Source: Pteria penguin
Taxonomy: Eukaryota > Mollusca > Bivalvia > Pterioida > Pteriidae
Assembly (NCBI GenBank): GCA_035048485.1
Contig: CM068589.1
Location: forward strand, 4,900,501-4,964,500
Direction of reading: 5' to 3'
DNA length: 64,000 bases
A program made the translations under genes and the position numbers. Below the pieces are notes generated by a model. The model was not told where the DNA came from. It saw nothing but the letters and a program-made list of their open reading frames with translations, and did no database searches. This document shows positions 22,715 to 34,017 of the stretch, one piece after another (position 1 is the first letter of the stretch; each line of letters opens with the position of its first letter).

Positions 22715-24514
22715 GGGACCATGCAATATTTATCACCGGGGTGGGACCGTTGCATTTGGAAATTTGATTTTAAAAAATGTATGTGTCCCATGCATACTTC
22801 TTTCAAAAAAAGTAATTGTCCCATATCAATTTTAAGTGAAAAAAGTACATGTCCCATCACAAAGCACAATGTTTGGTATAGTTTTAATGTTTATGTATGT
22901 ATAAACATATTATCAGCTAACACACAATATAAAATGTTTGTACATGTATGTGTATTTGGAAATATCCATAAGTAAATTACTTTTCCTAAAGCATTGTAAT
23001 TTATAAATTGTAAAAATATATTAAATATCATTTACTCTGAAGCATAAAAATGATACTATTAACAAAACTGTTCAAATGAAGCATGCATTACTATGTTATA
23101 TGTGAAAGTGTGATGGCCTAGCCATACTTCCTATGCCTTTTTCTATCACACAATTGTTTCAAATATTGTCCAGATCCTAATTTCATATATTAAGTGCTGA
23201 GAAACATCTAAAAACTTATTTAGATGTGTAAGGAAAGGAAAAAAAATTTGACCACAGCTGGATTTGAACCGCTACTCTCCATATTTTAATTACCCAGTAG
23301 TATATGTCCAATAGTGAGACCTATTTTGTAGACATGGTGGCATTATCTGTTGACCAATTTGGATGAAATGTACAAAATTGATAGAGGACCTATAGAACTT
23401 CATGTATACCATGTTTCATTAAAATCTTTCATGTGGTATAACAGCAGTTAAAGTTAAAAATGTGAAGAATTGTCCCTATACACCATCCTTTGGAAGTCTG
23501 AAATAATTCATAGAAAATCCAAAAATTGAGATATTGACAAAATTCTTTCAAAGTAACATTCCTTACCATAATTATGATCACAATAGTCCATAAGAAATCA
23601 TCATTATCAATTAACTAGGAAATATGACACTTTTCTGCATTGAAATCACCTAGTCCAAACAAATTCTAAAATTTGATTTTGGAAGGGAACCAAAATGACA
23701 ACTCGTCTTCACTCATCCCTCTAGATCATTTCTAAGCATTCTGTTTGTCTATTTATACAGCCAGTATGAAGAATATTGTCAAAGCAGGGTACTCTTTTGT
23801 ACCTACTTTTGACTATGGTGGCGCCACCTGTAAAGAGGTCTGGACGAAAACAACAGGATTTTAAGGGAATCATAAGTGATTTATTTCTACCAAGATTTAT
23901 TAAAATCCTTCCAACAGTAGTGCAGAAAAATGTGAAAATCTGAAAAATGGGCAATCCCCCCTTTTTTTTGGAAGTCTTAAAAAATTCATAAAAAATCCAA
24001 AAATTGAGATATTGACAAAATTCTTTCACAATAATATTACTTACTATAATTATGATCAAATTAGTCATTAAGAAATCATCAATATCAATTAACTGAAAAA
24101 CAAGACACTTTTCTGCATAGAAATTACTAAGTCCAGAAACATATCAAAAACAAAAAAACGTAAATTTCTATTTGACAGATCAAAACCCCGAAACACAATT
24201 TTAGCAGGGGACCTGGAGTACATCATTTATACAAAGATTGATCCAAATCTGCGATGCATTTCCAGAGAAGAAGTTGAAAATGTGAAAAAGTTAACGACAG
24301 ATGGACGACGGACAACGCACTATGACTATAGCTCACTTGAGCCTTTGGCTCAGGTGGGCTAAAAATCAGTGCATTGTTGTAAAAAAAAGTAGTTATCCCA
24401 TGCAGAATCTCTGTGAAAAATCTCTTTGTCCCTTGTTGTATGGTCATAAAAAAGTGTATGTCCCATCACATTTTGCACCGGTCCCACCCCCAGTGATAAA
24501 TATTGCATAGTCCC
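22715..24514. mobile_element. 1.8-kb TIR transposon (non-autonomous) inserted in the 58-bp satellite
   Basis: The ends are inverted repeats of about 38 bp: GGGACCATGCAATATTTATC on the left and GATAAATATTGCATAGTCCC on the right, with further inverse similarity through CGGGGTGGGACCG. The satellite trinucleotide TGA is duplicated on both sides (22712-22714 and 24515-24517) and removing the element restores an intact unit, CACTGAAGCCCC. Both ends carry subterminal GTRYRTGTCCCAT motifs. The interior (about 22985-24362) is a copy of the 3.6-kb family, ending GGCTCAGGTGGGCTAAAA. No transposase is encoded, so it must have been mobilised in trans. A 3-bp duplication is compatible with several superfamilies; I do not assign one. 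Confidence 0.85.
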
Positions 24515-27500
24515 TGAAGCCCCTCATTCCAGTGGCGGAGCGTATGGCCTAAAGCTCTAAGACGGCTTTCACTGAAGCCCCTCATTGCAGTAGCGGAGCG
24601 TATGGTCTAAAGCTCTAAGCTGGCTTTCACTGAAGCCCCTCATTGCAGTGGCGGAGCGTATGGCCTAAAGTGCTAAGCTGGCTTTCACTGAAGCCCCTCA
24701 ATGCAGTGGCCGAGCGTATGACCTAAAGCTCTAAGCTGGCTTTCACTGAAGCCCCTCATTGCAGTGAAGGAGCGTGTGGCCTAAAGTGCTAAGGTGGCTT
24801 TCACTGAAGCCCCTTATTGCAGTGGCGGAGCGTATGGCCTAAAGCTCTAAGGTGGCTTTCACTTAAGCCCCTCATTGCAGTGAAGGAGCGTATGGCCTAA
24901 AGTGCTACATGTAAGCTGGCTTTCACCGAAGCCCCTCATGGCAGTGGCCGAGCGTATGGTCTAAATTCTAAGCTGGCTCTCACTGAAGCCCCTCAATGCA
25001 GTAGCCGACCGTATGGCCTAAAGCGCCAAGCTGTATTTCAGTGAAGCTCCTCATTGCAGTGGTGGAGCGTATGACCTAAAACTCTAAGCTGCCTTTCACT
25101 GAAGCCCCACATTGCAGTGGCCGAGCGTATAACCTAAAGTGCTAAGCTGGCTTTCACTGAAGCCACTTCTTGCAGTATAAGCTGGCTTTCACTGAAGCTC
25201 CTTCTTGCAGTGGTGGAGCGTATGACCTAAAACTCTAAGCTGCCTTTCACTGAAGCCCCACATTGCAGTGGCCGAGCGTATAACCTAAAGTGCTAAGCTG
25301 GCTTTCACTGAAGCCCCTTCTTGCAGTGGTGGAGCGTATGACCTAAAACTCTAAGCTGCCTTTCACTGAAGCCCCACATTGCAGTGGCCGAGCGTATAAC
25401 CTAAAGTGCTAAGCTGGCTTTCACTGAAGCCCCTTCTTGCAGTGGTGCAACGTATGACCTAAAACTCTTAGCTGCCTTTCACTGAAGCCCCACATTGCAG
25501 TGGCCGAGCGTATAACCTAAAGTGCTAAGCTGGCTTTCACTGAAGCCCCTTCTTGCAGTGGTGGAGCGTATGACCTAAACTCTAAGCTGTCATCCACTGA
25601 AGCCCCTCATTGCAGTGGCCGAGCGTATAACCTAAAGTGCTAAGCTGCCTTTCACTGAAGCCCCTTCTTGCAGTGGTGGAGCGTATGACCTAAAACTCTA
25701 AGCTGCCTTTCACTGAAGCCCCACATTGCAGTGGCCGAGCGTATAACCTAAAGTGCTAAGCTGGCTTTCACTGAAGCCCCTCAATGAAGTGGCCGAGCGT
25801 ATGACCTAAAGCTCTAAGATGGCTTTCACTGAAGCCCCTCATTGCAGTGAAGGAGCGTGTGGCCTAAAGTGCTAAGGTGGCTTTCACTGAAGCCCCTCAT
25901 TGCACTGGCGGAGCGTATGGCCTAAAGCTCTAAGGTGGCTTTCACTTAAGCCCCTCATTGCAGTGAAGGAGCGTATGGCCTAAAGTGCTACATGTAAGCT
26001 GGCTTTCACCGAAGCCCCTCATGGCAGTGGCCGAGCGTATGGTCTAAATTCTAAGCTGGCTCTCACTGAAGCCCCTCAATGCAGTAGCCGACCGTATGGC
26101 CTAAAGCGCCAAGCTGTATTTCAGTGAAGCTCCTCATTGCAGTGGTGGAGCGTATGACCTAAAACTCTAAGCTGCCTTTCACTGAAGCCCCTCATTGCAG
26201 TGGCGGAGCGTATGGCCTAAAGTGCTAAGCTGGCTTTCACTGAAGCCCCTCAATGCAGTGGCCGAGCGTATGACCTAAAGCTCTAAGCTGGCTTTCACTG
26301 AAGCCCCTCATTGCAGTGAAGGAGCGTGTGGCCTAAAGTGCTAAGGTGGCTTTCACTGAAGCCCCTTATTGCAGTGGCGGAGCGTATGGCCTAAAGCTCT
26401 AAGGTGGCTTTCACTTAAGCCCCTCATTGCAGTGAAGGAGCGTATGGCCTAAAGTGCTACATGTAAGCTGGCTTTCACCGAAGCCCCTCATGGCAGTGGC
26501 CGAGCGTATGGTCTAAATTCTAAGCTGGCTCTCACTGAAGCCCCTCAATGCAGTAGCCGACCGTATGGCCTAAAGCGCCAAGCTGTATTTCAGTGAAGCC
26601 CCACATTGCAGTGGCCGAGCGTATAACCTAAAGTGCTAAGCTGGCTTTCACTGAAGCCCCACATTGCAGTGGCCGAGCGTATAACCTAAAGTGCTAAGCT
26701 GGCTTTCACTGAAGCTCCTTCTTGCAGTGGTGGAGCGTATGACCTAAAACTCTAAGCTGCCTTTCACTGAAGCCCCACATTGCAGTGGCCGAGCGTATAA
26801 CCTAAAGTGCTAAGCTGGCTTTCACTGAAGCCCCTTCTTGCAGTGGTGGAGCGTATGACCTAAAACTCTAAGCTGCCTTTCACTGAAGCCCCACATTGCA
26901 GTGGCCGAGCGTATAACCTAAAGTGCTAAGCTGGCTTTCACTGAAGCCCCTCAATGCATCGGCCGAGCGTATGACCTAAAGCTCTAAGGTGGCTTTCACT
27001 TAAGCCCCTCATTGCAGTGAAGGAGCGTATGGCCTAAAGTGCTACATGTAAGCTGGCTTTCACTGAAGCCCCTCAATGCAGTGGCCGAGCGTATGACCTA
27101 AAGCTCTAAGATGGCTTTCACTGAAGCCCCTCATTGCAGCGAAGGAGCGTGTGGCCTAAAGTGCTAAGGTGGCTTTCACTGAAGCCCCTCATTGCAGTGG
27201 CGGAGCGTATGGCCTAAAGCTCTAAGGTGGCTTTCACTTAAGCCCCTCATTGCAGTGAAGGAGCGTATGGCCTAAAGTGCTACATGTAAGCTGGCTTTCA
27301 CTGAAGCCCCTTCTTGCAGTGGTGGAGCGTATGACCTAAAACTCTAAGCTGCCTTTCACTGAAGCCCCACATTGCAGTGGCCGAGCGTATATCCTAAAAT
27401 ACTTAGCTGGCTTTCACTGAAGCCCATTCTTGCAGTGGTGGAGCGTATGACCTAAAACTCTTAGCTGTCTTTCACTGAAGCCCCACATTGCAGTGGCCGA

Positions 27501-28090
27501 GCGTATAACCTAATGTGCTAAGCTGGCTTTCACTGAAGCCTCCTCTCGCAGTGGTGGAGCGTATGACCTAAAACTGTAAGCTGCCTTTCACTGAAGCTCC
27601 TCCTTGTACTGGTAGAGCGTATGATCTAAAACCCTAAGCTGGCTTTCTCTGAAGCTCCTCATTACAGTGGCCTAGCGTATAGCCTTATATTCTAAGCTGG
27701 CTTTCATTGAAGCCCCTCATTGCCGTAGTGGAGCGTATGACCTAAAGATCTGAGCTGACTTTCATTGAAGCCCCCTCATTGCCGAGGCCGAGCATATAGC
27801 TTAAAGAGCCAAGCTGGCTTTCACTGAAGCCCCTCATTGCAGTGGCCGAGCGTATGACCTAAATTGCTAAGCTGGCTTTCACTGAAGCCCCTCCCTGCAG
27901 TGGTCGATTGTCGAGTGTATGGCATACAGCTCTAAGCTGGCTTTCACTGAAATCCCTCATTGCAGTGGTTGAGCATATGGCCTAAAGCTCTAAGCTGGCT
28001 TTCACTGAAGCCCCTCATTGCAGTGGCGGAGCGTATGGTCTAAAGCTCTAAGGTAGCTTTCACTGAAGCCCTGATTGCAGTGAAAATCAG
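24515..28090. repeat. 58-bp satellite array, about 60 copies, with dimeric and higher-order structure
   Basis: Unit: CTTTCACTGAAGCCCCTCAT, TGCAGTGGCCGAGCGTATGG, CCTAAAGCTCTAAGCTGG. Between 25060 and 27600 two variants alternate (GGCCGAGCGTATAACC...AGTGC and GGTGGAGCGTATGACC...AACTC), giving 116-bp dimers. A rare variant with an extra ACATGTAAGC recurs at about 24908, 25990, 26459, 27042 and 27282, marking block duplications. The GTGGCCGAGCG-CCTAAAGC segment resembles the A-box half of a Leu/Ser-type tRNA. Confidence 0.96.
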
Positions 28091-28325
28091 CAACCACGCC
28101 ATATTGAAAAGGCTTCAGAATCATTTGATCTAAGAAGTGAATGAACATACAAGAATAAAATTTTGAAAAGCTTGTTATTTCCCCCTAAAAGCTGCAGTTT
28201 TCAAGTAACACTGATAAGCTGTTATGTGATATTTAACACGGGTAACACAATAAGTCGAATATTAAAAGTAACAGCAAACAGGCTTGTGATGACATACTAT
28301 TAAGTTACACATGTAACACATGAAA
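27822..28325. repeat. ~500-bp direct duplicate, left copy
   Basis: Sequence from the satellite unit containing GTCGATTGTCGAGTGTATGG through ATTAAGTTACACATGTAACAC is repeated at 29933-30436 with very few differences (for example one missing G in ATTAAAAGTAACAGC). The two copies bracket the 18S rRNA fragment and the integrase ORF. Confidence 0.93.
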
Positions 28326-28608
28326 GCTGGCACCAGACTTGCCCTCCAATAGATACTCGTTAAAAGGTTTAAAGTGTACTCATTCCAATTACGGGGCCTC
28401 GTAAGAGTCCCGTATTGTTATTTTTCGTCACTACCTCCCCGTGCCAGGAGTGGGTAATTTGCGCGCCTGCTGCCTTCCTTGGATGTGGTAGCCGTTTCTC
28501 ATGCTCCCTCTCCGGAATCGAACCCTGATTCCCCGTTACCCGTTACAACCATGGTAGGCATAGCACGTACCATCGAAAGTTGATAGGGCAGACATTTGAA
28601 AGATACGT
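28326..28608 (-). rRNA. 18S rRNA fragment, antisense (rRNA pseudogene)
   Basis: The minus strand reads as conserved small-subunit rRNA: TTTCAAATGTCTGCCCTATC, then AACGGGGAATCAGGGTTCGA, GAAACGGCTACCACATCCAA, GCAGGCGCGCAAATTACCCA and, at the left end, GGCAAGTCTGGTGCCAGC, the 530-loop region. It therefore covers about 280 bases of the 5' domain only, in order and without visible gaps. It starts abruptly after ACACATGAAA and ends where the integrase frame begins, so it is an isolated insertion, not part of an rDNA unit. Its base composition is much more GC-rich than its neighbours. Confidence 0.96.
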
Positions 28609-28610
28609 AG

Positions 28611-29888
28611 AAGACCCTTTGGCTTGCCAAACAAAGGTTTTATTGGCCAGGATTAGAGAGATCAGTGACAGAGAAGATAGAAAGTTGTGGTAGGTGTATA
28701 AGGAGGAAAACACCTGTAAAACCCACAGCAGAACTAGTTCCCATAGAGACTACCAGACCATTAGAGATCTTATGTATTGATTTCCTTAAGTTGGAAAGAT
28801 CTAAAGGTGGCCAGGAACATATCCTGGTAATTACAGACCATTTTACCAGGTACGCACAAGCAGTCCCTTGCAGAAACGAGTTGGCTACTACCACAGCAAA
28901 AGCATTATACGAAAACTTCATAGTGCATTACAGTTTTCCTGAGAGGATCCATAGTGACCAGGGTCGTAACTTTGAAAGCCGCTTGATCAAGGAACTTTGT
29001 AAACTGGCTGGAGTCAAGAAAACTAGAACTACTCCTTACCATCCTATGGGAAATGGGTCTGCTGAGAGGTTCAATCAGAGTTTGTTAAAGATGATTGGTA
29101 CTCTCGAGGAGGAAAAGAAATATGATTGGAAGACTTATGTTGCCCCATTAGTACAAGCATATAATGCTACCAAGAACGAATCTACAGGGTTCTCACCCCA
29201 TTTTTTAATGTTTAGGTGGCACCCGCGCCTATCAGTAGACGCTTTCCTTGGCATTGAATCGGGCAGTATAGGCCAATCTGACCATATTTCTTACGCCAAA
29301 AAACTCAGAGACAGGATGCAGTTTGTTTACAAAGTGGCTGCTGAGAACTCAAAGAAAAGTGGATGTAAAAGTAAAGATGCATATGATAAAAAAATAAAAG
29401 AATCAAAGTTAGAGTTAGGGGATAGAATTTTAGTTAGGAAAGTAGGAATACAGGGAAAACAAAAACTGGCAGATAAGTGGGAACAAGAAGCCTATTTGGT
29501 GACTCAAATCCCAAATAGTGAAATTCCTGTGTATAAGGTAAAAAGAGAAGATGGGAAAGGGCCCTCCCGTACTCTTCACAGAAACATGCTATTACCTTTC
29601 AATGTTATTCCCACAAGTCAGTCTAATTCTTCACAGAAGAAAGATAAAAAGAATCAGTCTCATACTGAAACTAAAAAACCAGTTCAAAAACATCATTCTG
29701 AAAGTGAATCCAGTTCTGATGAATCTGAGTCCAGCGACAGTAGTCAATGTCAGAGATACATTATTCCCCAACATAGACAACAAGAGTTATCTCCCTCAGA
29801 ACGTAATAATACGTTAGGAGATGGTACATATACATTGCAAGAGTTATCTCCCTCAGTTGTTCATAATTCCACTCGACGCTTTCACTGA
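28611..29888 (+). CDS. Ty3-type retrotransposon integrase, truncated pol fragment
   Basis: The frame is open from 28611 to a TGA that is supplied by the satellite itself (GCTTTCACTGA), giving about 425 residues. It begins in the HHCC zinc finger (RFYWPGL, CGRC kept; the His pair is missing), then the integrase core with D in LCIDFLKL, D in HSDQGRNF and E in GNGSAERF with exactly 35 residues between the last two (D,D35E). A GPY/F-like module follows (GDRILVRKVG, RTLHRNMLLPF) and then an acidic Ser-rich tail. Protease, RT and RNase H are absent, and no LTR was recognised. It abuts the 18S fragment at its 5' side. No in-frame stops, so it is either young or was captured recently. Probably inactive alone. 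Confidence 0.9.
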   Translation, partial: KTLWLAKQRFYWPGLERSVTEKIESCGRCIRRKTPVKPTAELVPIETTRPLEILCIDFLKLERSKGGQEHILVITDHFTRYAQAVPCRNELATTTAKALYENFIVHYSFPERIHSDQGRNFESRLIKELCKLAGVKKTRTTPYHPMGNGSAERFNQSLLKMIGTLEEEKKYDWKTYVAPLVQAYNATKNESTGFSPHFLMFRWHPRLSVDAFLGIESGSIGQSDHISYAKKLRDRMQFVYKVAAENSKKSGCKSKDAYDKKIKESKLELGDRILVRKVGIQGKQKLADKWEQEAYLVTQIPNSEIPVYKVKREDGKGPSRTLHRNMLLPFNVIPTSQSNSSQKKDKKNQSHTETKKPVQKHHSESESSSDESESSDSSQCQRYIIPQHRQQELSPSERNNTLGDGTYTLQELSPSVVHNSTRRFH

Positions 29889-30180
29889 AGCCCCTTATTG
29901 CGGTGGTGGAGCGTATGACCTAAATCTATAAGCTGCCTTTCACTGAAGCCCCTCATTGCAGTGGCCGAGCGTATGACCTAAATTGCTAAGCTGGCTTTCA
30001 CTGAAGCCCCTCCCTGCAGTGGTCGATTGTCGAGTGTATGGCATACAGCTCTAAGCTGGCTTTCACTGAAATCCCTCATTGCAGTGGTTGAGCATATGGC
30101 CTAAAGCTCTAAGCTGGCTTTCACTGAAGCCCCTCATTGCAGTGGCGGAGCGTATGGTCTAAAGCTCTAAGGTAGCTTTC
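29877..30180. repeat. 58-bp satellite, resumed beyond the composite insertion
   Basis: About five units of the same satellite as 24515-28090 restart at GCTTTCACTGAAGCCCCTTA directly after the integrase tail and run into the duplicated block. Confidence 0.93.
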
Positions 30181-30436
30181 ACTGAAGCCCTGATTGCAGT
30201 GAAAATCAGCAACCACGCCATATTGAAAAGGCTTCAGAATCATTTGATCTAAGAAGTGAATGAACATACAAGAATAAAATTTTGAAAAGCTTGTTATTTC
30301 CCCCTAAAAGCTGCAGTTTTCAAGTAACACTGATAAGCTGTTATGTGATATTTAACACGGGTAACACAATAAGTCGAATATTAAAATAACAGCAAACAGG
30401 CTTGTGATGACATACTATTAAGTTACACATGTAACA
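29933..30436. repeat. ~500-bp direct duplicate, right copy
   Basis: Near-identical to 27822-28325. After this copy the sequence continues as an array of the ACACATGTAACAC motif, whereas the left copy is cut by the 18S fragment just after the first such motif. Confidence 0.93.
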
Positions 30437-30905
30437 CGTATACTTTTAGGTCATAAGTTTCACATGTAACACGTATACTCGTACATTATAAGTTACACAT
30501 GTAACACGTATACTCCCATATTATAAATTACACATGTAACACATAAACTCGCATGTTTAGTTACACATGTAACACATATACTGGCATGTTACAAGTTACG
30601 TAGATAACACGTTTAATCGTACATTATAAGTTACACATGTTACACGTATACTCACATTATAAATTACACATGTAACACGTATATTCCCATATTATGTTAA
30701 ACATGTAACACATATACTCGCATGTTATAAATTGCACATGTAATACATGTTCGCTGGCACATTTTAAGTCACACATGTAATACACATCAAATGTATGCCG
30801 GCAAGCCATAAATTACATAGACATCACGCTTATAATGGCGTACTATTTGTGAATAGTTACACACATAACAGTAATGCGTACATATCATAAATTTATAACA
30901 CATAC
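30420..30905. repeat. ~35-bp minisatellite with TTACACATGTAACACG core
   Basis: About 13 copies, each with a near-palindromic TTACACATGTAACAC followed by GTATACTCGCATGTTATAAG. Copies decay toward the right end. No gene. Confidence 0.88.
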
Positions 30906-31224
30906 AGCACGCGTGTACACGCACGTGGCTTGGCATACCTTGTATCAAACATGACGTGCATTATTTACACGTTCGGGTTAGCAAAACCTCACCTGAAAGT
31001 GACGTCAATGACAGAAAGACCAGTAGTTGCCCGACAATCTGGAAATGATGAATACATTATGAATGTTTGTAGTATTGTCCCTGTACACATATTTACTGAT
31101 GTGCCAATGCCGTGGCCACATTTCCACATTTGTTATCAATATTTATGACGAGAACCTCCTACTGCTTTCTTGTTCTACTTCTACAGAAGTACGGACTCTG
31201 CTGTATCATCTGTTTGATAAGGTG

Positions 31225-31385
31225 TGCTCTAAGAGGACTCCATGTGAGTGTTAACAATATAAACCGGTTATAGGTGTGCTCCAAGAGGACTCCACGTGGG
31301 TGTTAACAATATAAACCGGTTATAGGTGTGCTCCAAGAGGACTCCACGTGGGTGTTAACAATTTAAACCGGTAATAAATGTGCTC
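31225..31385. repeat. 52-bp tandem repeat, about three copies
   Basis: ATAAACCGGTTATAGGTGTG begins at 31259 and 31311, with a partial third copy at 31363. CCAAGAGGACTCCACGTGGG is shared. No gene is seen in the preceding 30906-31224. Confidence 0.92.
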
Positions 31386-31647
31386 TTTGGCACTTTGGAT
31401 TCTCGGATTCTGGTCTACTGTAATGAACGTTATTATAAATCATTTTACAGCTGGTTCCACAGGTATCTGGAGCACCGAGTTGGTTCTGTATACTACATTT
31501 TAGTCACCAGATTTGGATGTGAATATGGCCATAGACTACAGTTTCCTCCCTTGTTTCATGTACCACGTTGATAGTCCCCCACTCCCCAAATTAATGTGGA
31601 CATCATCCTCAATTTACCAGTGCTGTGATGCTATTTATGGTAAGTGA

Positions 31648-32103
31648 ACATATAGAAAAAAGTTTGAAAAATATTATAAAGATCAGAGTACTGAAAGCAC
31701 AGAGAGGTGGGAACATTTTACTGAGATTGGCCGTTTGCTTATTGCAGGAGAGCATGCGGTTGTTGCCAATTTTACAACTGAATTCTATTGCACACATCAT
31801 CATATTTATCTAACAAAGGATGGGATAACTCCGTCTTATAATATGAAAGCCTTTTGTTGGATGTCTCGGTGCGTTATGAGGCTGGAATGTGTAAGGGTCA
31901 AGATGGTTATTGATACAGATCTGGAGTTTGCGATATTATTATCAGAAACAATCGGTATATTTATTTTCGATTACTTTAACACAGTATACCGATGCGGTGA
32001 TCCAGATGAATACTGTTCACGGGTCTGGTCCGCGAATAATCCACTCATGAGGACCCGGATTGCTAACAGCTTGCTGGTGGAAGGTAACAATGATGTATTG
32101 TAA
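31648..32103 (+). CDS. Unrecognised open frame, 151 codons
   Basis: Open from just after a TGA at 31645 to TAA at 32101. The composition is varied (Cys-, Thr- and Tyr-containing, e.g. WEHFTEIGRLLIAGEH and YRCGDPDEYCSRVW) and unlike the repeat-derived frames nearby, but there is no early ATG in a good context and I recognise no domain. The last dozen codons are the first unit of the neighbouring satellite. It may be an internal exon or a chance frame. Confidence 0.2.
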   Translation, partial: TYRKKFEKYYKDQSTESTERWEHFTEIGRLLIAGEHAVVANFTTEFYCTHHHIYLTKDGITPSYNMKAFCWMSRCVMRLECVRVKMVIDTDLEFAILLSETIGIFIFDYFNTVYRCGDPDEYCSRVWSANNPLMRTRIANSLLVEGNNDVL

Positions 32104-33350
32104 ATGGTAGTTCCACAGCGTGCGGATGGAAGGTGACGATGCTATATTGAGCACGGTGGTTGCACGGGCTGTGGGTGGAAGGTGACAATGCTGTATTGTA
32201 AATGGTAGTTTCACAGCCATCGCTTGGAAGGTGACAATGTCGTATTCTTGATAGTGGTTCCTCAGCGTGCGAATGGAATGTGAAAATGCTATATTGAGCA
32301 TGGTTCCACGGCCTGCGGGTGGAAGGAGACAATGCTGTATTGAGCATGGTAGTTCCACAGCTTTCTGATGGAAGTTAACAATGCCGTATTCTAGATGGTG
32401 GTTCCACAGCCTGCGAGTGGAAGATGACAATGCTGTATTGTATATTGTAGTTTCACAGCCAGCGGGTGTAAGGTGACAATGTCGTATTGTTGATGGTGGT
32501 TCCACAGCCTTCTGGAGGAAGATAACAATGACGTATTGTAGATGGTGCATCCAAAGTCTGCGGATAGACGGTGACAATGCTGTATTGTAGATGTTATTTA
32601 CACAGCCTTCTGGTGGAAGTAACAATAACGTATTGTTTATGGTGGTTCCACGGCCTGCGGGCGGAAGGTGACAATGCTATATTGAGCATGGTGGTTCCAC
32701 GGCCTGCGGGTGGAAGGTGACAATGCTGTATTGAGCATGGTGGTTCCACAGCCTACTGGTGGAAGGTAACAATGAGGTATTGTTTATGGTGGTTCCACAA
32801 TCTCCCGTGGAAGGTGGCAATGCTGTATCGTAGATGGTGGTTCCACAGCTTTATGATGGAAACAGAGTAGGAAACAGTGATGGTAACAGTGCCGTATTCT
32901 AGATGGTGGTTCCACAGTGCGGGTGAAGGATGACAATGCTGTATTGTATATTGTAGTTTCACAGCCAGTGGATGGAAGGTAACAATATCGTATTGTTGAT
33001 GGTGGTTTCACAGCCGTCTGGTGGACGGTGACAATGCTGTATTGTAGAAGGTATTTCCACAGCCTGCGGGTGGAAGGTAACAATGACGTATTGTTTATGG
33101 TGGTTCCACAGTCTCCCGTGGAAGGTGACAATGCTGTATCCTAGATGCATGGTGAGTCCACAGTGGTGTATGGTAGATGTTGGTACCACAGCCTGCTGGT
33201 GGAAGATAGCATCAACGAGTAGTAGATTAGGAATGTAACCATGGCACATTGTTGATGGTGGTTCCACAGCCCTCTGGTTAAATGTAACGATAACGAGTAG
33301 TATTATAGGATGGTAACCATGACGTGCTGTAGATGGTGGTGGAATGTTAC
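32085..33350. repeat. ~50-bp minisatellite, about 25 copies
   Basis: Unit GGTGGTTCCACAGCCTGCGG, GTGGAAGGTGACAATGCTGT, ATTGTAGAT. Units are 10-20 percent diverged and slightly variable in length. The minus-strand frames of 100-200 codons (for example 32017-32625) show a matching repeat of about 50 residues and are not called. Confidence 0.93.
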
Positions 33351-33422
33351 AATAAAACATTGAAGATTTTAGTTTAGTTATCGCTGTAGAACCATTGACC
33401 GTTTCTGTGCAGGTGTATTTAA

Positions 33423-34017
33423 AGGGACATAGTCCGAGACTGGAAAATTTTAGCATGAAAAGGATAAATTACGACAATATCTTATTTTTCCTGTATTACA
33501 TAAAGTATAAACTTTGTGTTAATTGCAAAATTTAAAACTAAAATCTCTCAATGTTTTCGTAGAATAAAGGTAATTGAGTTGAATTAAATTCGGTTAGTAT
33601 CAATTCCCCAAATAAGGCGATACTCCGCCCATAATCATGCGCGTGCGCGGATATTCACTGTAGAAAACAACAAAAATGGTTCACATGGAGGAATGCGAGC
33701 ACGAGAAAAGCAAAAGTGTGGTAGAAAATAACTATACACAGACTCAGAGGCCAAAAAAGAAAAGTGGAACAAATTTTAGAATAGGGTAAAGCACGAGTTT
33801 CATTGTCACGTGATTTCCTCTGACCGACCTCATCAATATTCAAGGAGTTGGCCTGGTTAGGTTGCAAATTTAAAACGGGCATATCTCGTTAACGACATCG
33901 ACTTTGGTAACGTTACTTTTTACACATCTTAGATAACATACTATCAATCGATTGCCATTTAGGAAATCCGTTTACATATTTTAATACTTTTCCCGACTTC
34001 AGTCGGACCATGCTCCT
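33423..34017. mobile_element. MITE, 595 bp, TTAA target duplication
   Basis: Imperfect terminal inverted repeats of about 25 bp: AGGGACATAGTCCGAGACTG on the left and, reversed, AGGAGCATGGTCCGACTGAA on the right. Both ends abut TTAA (33419-33422 and 34018-34021). TTAA duplication is typical of the piggyBac superfamily, so a piggyBac-dependent MITE is likely, but no transposase is present. Interior is AT-rich with a GC-rich patch (GCGCGTGCGCGG). Confidence 0.75.

Noticed and set aside
27822..30436. LTRs flanking the integrase
   Set aside because: The ~500-bp duplicates contain satellite units and unrelated unique sequence, lack TG...CA ends and have no primer-binding site or polypurine tract next to them.
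32017..33456. Several 90-200-codon minus-strand frames
   Set aside because: Match the ~50-bp array with a ~50-residue period; no independent coding features.
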